The position numbers and the translations under genes are program-made. A model generated the notes under the pieces. The model was not told the origin of the DNA. It worked only from the letters and a program-made list of their open reading frames with translations, and did no database searches. From positions 1-10,159 of the forward strand of contig JADFXO010000120.1 of the NCBI GenBank assembly GCA_015233485.1: a stretch of DNA of 10,159 bases. Reading direction: 5' to 3'. Source of the stretch: Nitrospirota bacterium (lineage in GTDB: Bacteria > Nitrospirota > Thermodesulfovibrionia > Thermodesulfovibrionales > Magnetobacteriaceae). Numbering within the stretch: position 1 is the first letter of the stretch; every line of letters begins with the position of its first letter. Below are positions 6,372-10,159 of the stretch, piece by piece.

Positions 6372-8429
6372 TCAAACTTTACATTCATTCACCTCCCCTT
6401 TCACACTTTCTAAAGATAAGCCGTTCCGCTTAAGTTTTAAAACCCTTCGAGTTGCACCGTCCAGTCTCTCAACGGAGGTGCTTTTCTCACCTTTCTCTAT
6501 AAATCCACGTTTATTCAACATGTCATATAGAGCATTCTTAGTAACAGCCAATTCAGGATTAATATGTTTTACAACATCCCACGTCGGTTGAGGTAACAGG
6601 TAAAGGTGCTTGTCATCGTACCATCCTAGAAAATCACCCTTGCCAATATACTCATTTTCAGTCTTATGTTTAAGGCTTACTTTATTTTTTGATATTAGGT
6701 TCTCTATCGTTGATATGAAGATTTTTACAGGGTCCTCGGCATCAATCCTGGCACTATTTCTCTCGACAACTTTTGTAAGGAGGTTAAATCCGTCATTTTT
6801 TAGAGATTCGGCTTCGGAATCCGTAATAACTCTGCCGTCAAGTAGCCATTGAATAACAACATTTAACGTAAACGTAAGAAAGGTAACCTGTTCTGACGAT
6901 TTTGCATGTGAGCTACATTTGTTGGCCATTGCCCTGATTCTAATAAACTCATCTGGGAATGAGAATCTTATCCAGTCAAGATTGACAATCAACCAGTTTA
7001 TAAAACTGCTCATTGCGTGAGGTAAGAGGTATGCTTGTTCTTGTAGTTCCGTTAGTCTGGTTATATCTATATCACCTTTGGCTAACTCCAGAACCATTAT
7101 CCTGGCTAAGGTACTGGGGATAGACACCATCTCTTCGCCGGTGATTAAAAGTCCACATCTCGGTACATGACGCCTTTTATCGGTCATTCTTCCCCGGCCT
7201 GTCCGATTGCTGCAGGCCCTGATTAACCTCTGGGCCTTACTTTCCATATCATCACCATCGACTTTATTGGCTGAAGGGTGGTAGTCGTCCAGGACCATCA
7301 GCACGTCTTTTAATGTAAAAGCAATTTCTTCTAGTGCGTTAGCCGTGTCGCCAAAGTTTGATAGACTCGTAATGCTCTGAAAATAACCAAAGTGTGATAA
7401 AGCTAAAATGCTGAGTGTGCTTTTATAACAACCGGTTTCTCCGTGTAGGTATAGTGAAAAATTTGGTTGTGGGTCAAGTAGTGTTGTAAGAGGAGCCATA
7501 TACGTAAATACGAAGAGCGGCAACGTTATCTCTTTCGGGCCAATTTCAATAAAGGATAAACTTGTTTTAACGGCAATCATTTCATCTATAGGCGTCTGGG
7601 GTATATTGTATCGTCTAATGTCATCTGGTAACTTGACGTCTATGTCGCCGCCACCAATTGCACCTTTATTGGTAAGGAAAACGTTATCACCATCATTTTT
7701 GCACCACCCGGTATGTGTGTAGCATCTGCTTTGATAAACGTTCCTCGATCTTTCCTGTATAGCATGACGGATATAGTCCTTGACTCTACTGCCCGGCTCC
7801 AGTATAAAGTCATTACCCCAATGTTCCATCAAATTTAAGGAACGAAACTGACTGGCGGGTATGATTACTTTCCGAAGATGTTTTTGTTTTGTTATAGCAG
7901 CTAATTCCAAATAGTGTTTTATTTCTTCGCCGTTATCTTCAATCACTTCTTTAACAATACGGATATCACAGTTACATAATCTCACTAAGACGTTATTTTG
8001 AATAAGGCAAAGATATCCTTCATCATCAACTGTGTAATTTGATGCGTGGTCTGTACATTCCGATGTGGCAACCGTAGTTTCGGTATTTTCATGCTCCACA
8101 TCGTTTTCAGCATTATTGGATACCTTGTTCGCACAGATTGAGGAGTACTGAGAATCTAACAAATCCAATTCTTGTTTCTTATTTTCAATTATTGGAGGAA
8201 CAATTTCATTAAAGTTAAGACTAAGGCCTTCAAGCTTATTAAGAATCTCCTCATCTTTCATATAAGAAGGATTTAGAGCACCTATTTCATTCGTTGTTAT
8301 GCGGATATCATTTATGCCGTCATTCGTCTTATGAACAGCATGGTTGAATTTCCTCATCGGGTTATATTTCCTCTTTTTTGATGATTTAACAATAGTGTCT
8401 TGACTTACCAACTGCTTCTTCCTACTCAT
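6372..8429 (-). CDS. DUF927-like P-loop ATPase, probable mobile-element replication helicase (685 aa)
   Basis: Probably an ATP-driven DNA helicase or primase-helicase-like protein of a phage or plasmid module. Residues 1-130 are basic, then polar and low in complexity, and look like a linker with no recognisable fold. About 135-290 contains a TGWCKNDGDNVFLTNKGAIGG stretch like the GWH-x-FVLPDG-IG region of DUF927 proteins. The ATPase core has Walker A GETGCYKST (330-338), Walker B VLMVLDDYHP (376-385) and a sensor-like LLITGEE (427-433). Residues about 560-670 look like a winged-helix ending (LPQPTWDVVK, ALYDMLNKRGFIEKG). No CHC2 zinc finger, TOPRIM or primase domain precedes it, unlike many DUF927 proteins. 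It starts within the end of the methyltransferase gene (ATGAGTAG, 8-nt overlap) behind a strong GGAGGA (8435-8440), so the two are co-translated. A role in defence rather than replication cannot be excluded. Confidence 0.75.
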   Translation of the reverse strand: MSRKKQLVSQDTIVKSSKKRKYNPMRKFNHAVHKTNDGINDIRITTNEIGALNPSYMKDEEILNKLEGLSLNFNEIVPPIIENKKQELDLLDSQYSSICANKVSNNAENDVEHENTETTVATSECTDHASNYTVDDEGYLCLIQNNVLVRLCNCDIRIVKEVIEDNGEEIKHYLELAAITKQKHLRKVIIPASQFRSLNLMEHWGNDFILEPGSRVKDYIRHAIQERSRNVYQSRCYTHTGWCKNDGDNVFLTNKGAIGGGDIDVKLPDDIRRYNIPQTPIDEMIAVKTSLSFIEIGPKEITLPLFVFTYMAPLTTLLDPQPNFSLYLHGETGCYKSTLSILALSHFGYFQSITSLSNFGDTANALEEIAFTLKDVLMVLDDYHPSANKVDGDDMESKAQRLIRACSNRTGRGRMTDKRRHVPRCGLLITGEEMVSIPSTLARIMVLELAKGDIDITRLTELQEQAYLLPHAMSSFINWLIVNLDWIRFSFPDEFIRIRAMANKCSSHAKSSEQVTFLTFTLNVVIQWLLDGRVITDSEAESLKNDGFNLLTKVVERNSARIDAEDPVKIFISTIENLISKNKVSLKHKTENEYIGKGDFLGWYDDKHLYLLPQPTWDVVKHINPELAVTKNALYDMLNKRGFIEKGEKSTSVERLDGATRRVLKLKRNGLSLESVKGEVNECKV

Positions 8430-9261
8430 TTTTATCCTCCGGATTGATTATTATAGGAGTTATTGTCTTAAGACGATCATTGGCCATATCACAATACTCT
8501 TGTGATATGTCTATACCAATATATTGTCTGCCCAGTTTTTTAGCCATTGACGTTGTCGTGCCGCTGCCGTTAAAAAAGTCGAGAACTATTTCACCTGGAC
8601 GTGACCATGAATTGATTTGGTCCTCTGCTAACCACTCAGGAAAAATGGCAGATTGATCATATGCACGACGATAGGAGGAGGACATACGGGCTCCGCCAAC
8701 TCGATATCTCCATACAGTTCCTCTTCGACTATAAGTATTTGTTGTGGTTTTACGTTCACTTGGTAGTAGAGAACCATCCCACTGTCGATTTGAATGTTTG
8801 CCCCATGGTTTTTGGTTTTTCGTCTCTCTATCCTCAATTGGAAAAAATGTTTTAGGCCTTCCTTTGGAGAATACGAAGATATATTCATGTGTCTCATAAT
8901 AGCTATTTTGTCTGGGGTAGCTGAAGTTGTTTTTTTCATATATAATCGTAACATGTAAGTTTAGAAGGCATTTATCAATTATAAATGTTGGTATCCTATG
9001 AGGTAAGCCACTTTTACTCTTGTTCATCATAAAATCTCCGACGACTGCCACACTAACGCCGCCTGGTTTTAACACTTGTTTCATTCGGATTAATATGTTT
9101 TCAAGTGGAAAATTGTTTGCATCAAACTCTTTTGTATATCTTCGTAAATCTCCATATGGAGGTGACCATAGCATCATATCTATTGAGTCTGGTGGCAGTT
9201 CTTTTAATACCTTGGCACTGTCTCCGCAAATAATAGAGTTGATGGGTAATGGTTGAATCAT
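8422..9261 (-). CDS. Beta-class DNA methyltransferase, orphan (279 aa)
   Basis: Transfers a methyl group from S-adenosylmethionine to an exocyclic amino group of adenine or cytosine in DNA. It opens with the classic IICGDSAKVLKELPPDSIDMM and catalytic motif IV SPPY (33-36); motif I DFFNGSGTT (228-236) and the YIGIDIS strand (247-253, with D251) come near the C-terminus. This IV-to-I order is the beta class. The variable stretch between (about 110-205) is the target recognition region. SPPY favours N4-cytosine methylation, but some N6-adenine enzymes share it. No restriction nuclease gene is adjacent, so it is an orphan methyltransferase, as often carried by phages and islands to protect their DNA. 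AGGAGGG (9268-9274) sits six bases before the ATG, and the ATG overlaps the stop of a 33-codon upstream frame (ATGA). It precedes the DUF927-like gene with an 8-nt overlap. Confidence 0.9.
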   Translation of the reverse strand: MIQPLPINSIICGDSAKVLKELPPDSIDMMLWSPPYGDLRRYTKEFDANNFPLENILIRMKQVLKPGGVSVAVVGDFMMNKSKSGLPHRIPTFIIDKCLLNLHVTIIYEKNNFSYPRQNSYYETHEYIFVFSKGRPKTFFPIEDRETKNQKPWGKHSNRQWDGSLLPSERKTTTNTYSRRGTVWRYRVGGARMSSSYRRAYDQSAIFPEWLAEDQINSWSRPGEIVLDFFNGSGTTTSMAKKLGRQYIGIDISQEYCDMANDRLKTITPIIINPEDKNE

Positions 9262-9359
9262 CTTAATCCCTCCTGGTTTAAGGTTAACCTGCCTACCGAT
9301 ACCGACACTGCATCGAAAATCCTATACCTGACCATATCGTTTGGTTTACGCTCTTTCAT
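9258..9359 (-). CDS. 33-aa leader peptide, first cistron of the methyltransferase operon
   Basis: A 33-codon frame beginning MKERKPNDMVRYR and ending NQEGLR. It has a perfect AGGAGG (9366-9371) six bases before its ATG, and its TGA overlaps the methyltransferase ATG as ATGA, so the two are translationally coupled. It lies directly downstream of the sigma-54 promoter candidate. The strong ribosome binding site and exact overlap argue that it is translated. The N-terminus is basic and I recognise no family. It may be a small regulatory peptide, or a translation-coupling leader whose product does not matter. Confidence 0.6.
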   Translation of the reverse strand: MKERKPNDMVRYRIFDAVSVSVGRLTLNQEGLR

Positions 9360-9395
9360 ATATGTCCTCCTATTCGTTATTATTCACATATATAG

Positions 9396-9411
9396 AGCAC
9401 AAGCCATGCCA
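9396..9411 (-). promoter_or_regulatory. Sigma-54 (-24/-12) promoter of the leader-methyltransferase-ATPase-radical SAM operon
   Basis: Read on the - strand the site is TGGCATGGCTTGTGCT, against the consensus TGGCACGN4TTGCW. The invariant GG and GC are present at the required ten-base spacing, and only the sixth position and the first T of TTGC differ. Transcription would start near 9385, giving a leader of about 26 bases that contains the AGGAGG of the 33-aa frame. A gene for a sigma-54 activator with an intact GAYTGA loop lies on the same segment (2351-4504), which makes the match meaningful. No comparable site was found before the other operons. Confidence 0.6.
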
Positions 9412-9427
9412 CCGCGTAAGTGCGCGT

Positions 9428-9433
9428 ATTATA
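9428..9433 (-). promoter_or_regulatory. Possible sigma-70 -10 box upstream of the sigma-54 promoter
   Basis: The - strand reads TATAAT here. No good -35 lies 16-18 bases upstream (GGTGCC at 17). If active it would start transcription near 9421 and add a low constitutive input to the same operon. Isolated TATAAT hexamers are common in AT-rich DNA. Confidence 0.25.
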
Positions 9434-9513
9434 AGGAAACCGGATTACCCGGCACCAGAATGTTAAGTGAATAATATGGGATTAAGTATAGAATAGCTAT
9501 ATAAATAACCATA

Positions 9514-9537
9514 CTAACGCTTGCTAACATTTAAATG
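9514..9537. promoter_or_regulatory. Candidate upstream activator sites for the sigma-54 promoter
   Basis: A perfect 10-bp palindrome CATTTAAATG (9528-9537) adjoins a direct repeat CTAAC-N5-CTAAC (9514-9528). The group is about 130-150 bases upstream of the predicted operon start, a normal distance for the enhancer sites of sigma-54 activators. Which protein binds is unknown. Confidence 0.3.
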
Positions 9538-9547
9538 CTATGAGGTT

Positions 9548-9724
9548 ATGTCAAGGAAAAACTTTTTAGATCTGGCGTTATCGTTTCTACTACAATTCTG
9601 CTACAGTCTAAGTGAGGAAGCTTCGCCATACATAGAAAACCTTAAAATATTTATTGACAATGATAGCCTTCAAAACAATGCCAAGCGCGCCAGAAATCCT
9701 TTTAACAGGGTTTTGAGGTTATAG
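9548..9724 (+). CDS. Weak hypothetical ORF (58 aa)
   Basis: From the ATG at 9548 the frame encodes MSRKNFLDLALSF and continues to a TAG at 9722-9724. A TTG start at 9521 would add nine residues. The middle (about LDLALSFLLQF) is hydrophobic and helical, the end basic. The only Shine-Dalgarno-like bases, GAGG at 9541-9545, are too close to the ATG. It overlaps candidate control sites of the divergent operon. I recognise no family; it may be a gene remnant or chance. Confidence 0.25.
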   Translation: MSRKNFLDLALSFLLQFCYSLSEEASPYIENLKIFIDNDSLQNNAKRARNPFNRVLRL

Positions 9725-9869
9725 TCAATCTATCCTGGCTTTCAAGTGATGGCGTAAGCGGGTTTATGTCGTGGTACGTCTGGCTTATAAGTAGTTCTTC
9801 GACGATTATTCCTTATCTATAGTTTTCCAGTTAAGATATTAAGTTGTATAGTGTATGAGCAAAAAATTT

Positions 9870-10130
9870 TCACAAAAATTTTTTTAGAATTTTTTCGGAG
9901 ACCTCAGATTCATAATTTGGAAATTCTCGGAAACTTCTGCTGTTTATCTGAAGTGTTGGTGATAGGACGGCGGCTCCGCTTTTTGCCTGAGATTTTGCTA
10001 ATATTTCCACGTCGGACTCTGGGATAACTATCTTCCGAATTAAGAAAACAGAAATACTCAAAGGTAAAAACACGAGACGGATATTGGCATTACCTGTACT
10101 GAATATTAAGGTTTGGTGTTTCAGTACCAT
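9870..10130 (-). CDS. Weak hypothetical ORF (86 aa) with one hydrophobic segment
   Basis: The frame starts at the ATG at 10130 (MVLKHQTLIFS), preceded by GAAGGA at about five bases, a usable ribosome binding site; a TTG at 10142 would add four residues. Residues about 18-37 (RLVFLPLSISVFLIRKIV) are hydrophobic but include charges, so either a short membrane helix or a buried strand. The C-terminus is basic (SEKILKKFL). It would lie upstream of and in the same direction as the methyltransferase operon, 510 bases away. No family recognised. Confidence 0.3.
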   Translation of the reverse strand: MVLKHQTLIFSTGNANIRLVFLPLSISVFLIRKIVIPESDVEILAKSQAKSGAAVLSPTLQINSRSFREFPNYESEVSEKILKKFL

Positions 10131-10159
10131 ATTATCCTTCAATAAGCCGTTAAGGCATT

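Larger units (their letters stand above)
9378..9477. repeat. 10-bp inverted repeat flanking the sigma-54 promoter
   Basis: TATTATTCAC (9378-9387) and GTGAATAATA (9468-9477) are perfect reverse complements, 80 bases apart. One arm covers the predicted transcription start of the operon; the other lies roughly 85 bases upstream, within the usual range for an enhancer-type site. The arms could bind one regulator in two places and loop the promoter, or be coincidence in AT-rich DNA. Confidence 0.4.
9412..10159. other. Right-hand region without a confident gene
   Basis: About 750 bases hold the upstream control region of the methyltransferase operon, two weak small frames listed separately, and an AT-rich near-palindrome of A- and T-runs around 9863-9885 that lacks a GC stem and is not a convincing terminator. 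No tRNA, repeat array or attachment site copy was recognised. Confidence 0.4.

Noticed and set aside
8628..8954. A 108-residue - strand frame
   Set aside because: It is a shifted frame within the methyltransferase gene, which has the recognisable motifs.
9253..9474. A 73-residue + strand frame
   Set aside because: It is antisense to the leader peptide and covers the sigma-54 promoter; no ribosome binding site or recognisable family.
1..10159. CRISPR array, tRNA, rRNA or retron reverse transcriptase
   Set aside because: No regularly spaced repeats, no cloverleaf with a T-arm motif, and no reverse transcriptase frame were seen.

Overview
The window is an AT-rich stretch of bacterial accessory DNA. 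The layout is that of an integrated mobile element or genomic island: a tyrosine integrase, a toxin-antitoxin pair, a phage-type replication ATPase and an orphan DNA methyltransferase, with no housekeeping genes. Strong AGGAGG-type ribosome binding sites and a sigma-54 activator with a matching sigma-54 promoter point to a bacterium that uses RpoN. The integrase and radical SAM sequences have a Nitrospirota or Desulfobacterota flavour, but I cannot fix the taxon from the sequence alone.

Left part (1-2350): a RelE/YafQ-type toxin-antitoxin operon on the + strand (203-701) faces a zinc-ribbon tyrosine recombinase on the - strand (781-2082). The antitoxin start lies only five bases after an extended -10 box, so its mRNA may be leaderless. 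The 268 bp between the integrase and the next, divergent gene are dense in hairpins and palindromes.

Middle (2351-5480): a 717-residue AAA+ sigma-54 activator with an intact GAFTGA-type loop (GAYTGA) and a long N-terminal region I do not recognise. Nearly 1 kb without a convincing gene follows. It contains a 216-bp stretch bounded by a perfect 14-bp inverted repeat (a MITE or insertion-sequence remnant). Further on come two hairpins, a possible pseudoknot and a textbook + strand rho-independent terminator, together resembling a small structured RNA that ends at the stop codon of the convergent radical SAM gene.

Right part (5481-9411): a compact - strand operon. It reads, in order of transcription, a 33-residue leader peptide, a beta-class DNA methyltransferase, a DUF927-like P-loop ATPase, and a SplB-like radical SAM enzyme with an unusual CX3CX3C cluster motif. 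The first three cistrons overlap (4 nt, then 8 nt) and each has a strong ribosome binding site. A good -24/-12 sigma-54 promoter (9396-9411, - strand) sits just upstream. It is the only plausible one I found in a by-eye check of the main intergenic regions. The simplest reading, an inference, is that the activator at 2351-4504 switches on this methyltransferase-ATPase-radical SAM operon, making one regulated module for replication, modification or defence.

Right end (9412-10159): mostly unassigned, with candidate upstream activator sites and two weak small ORFs.
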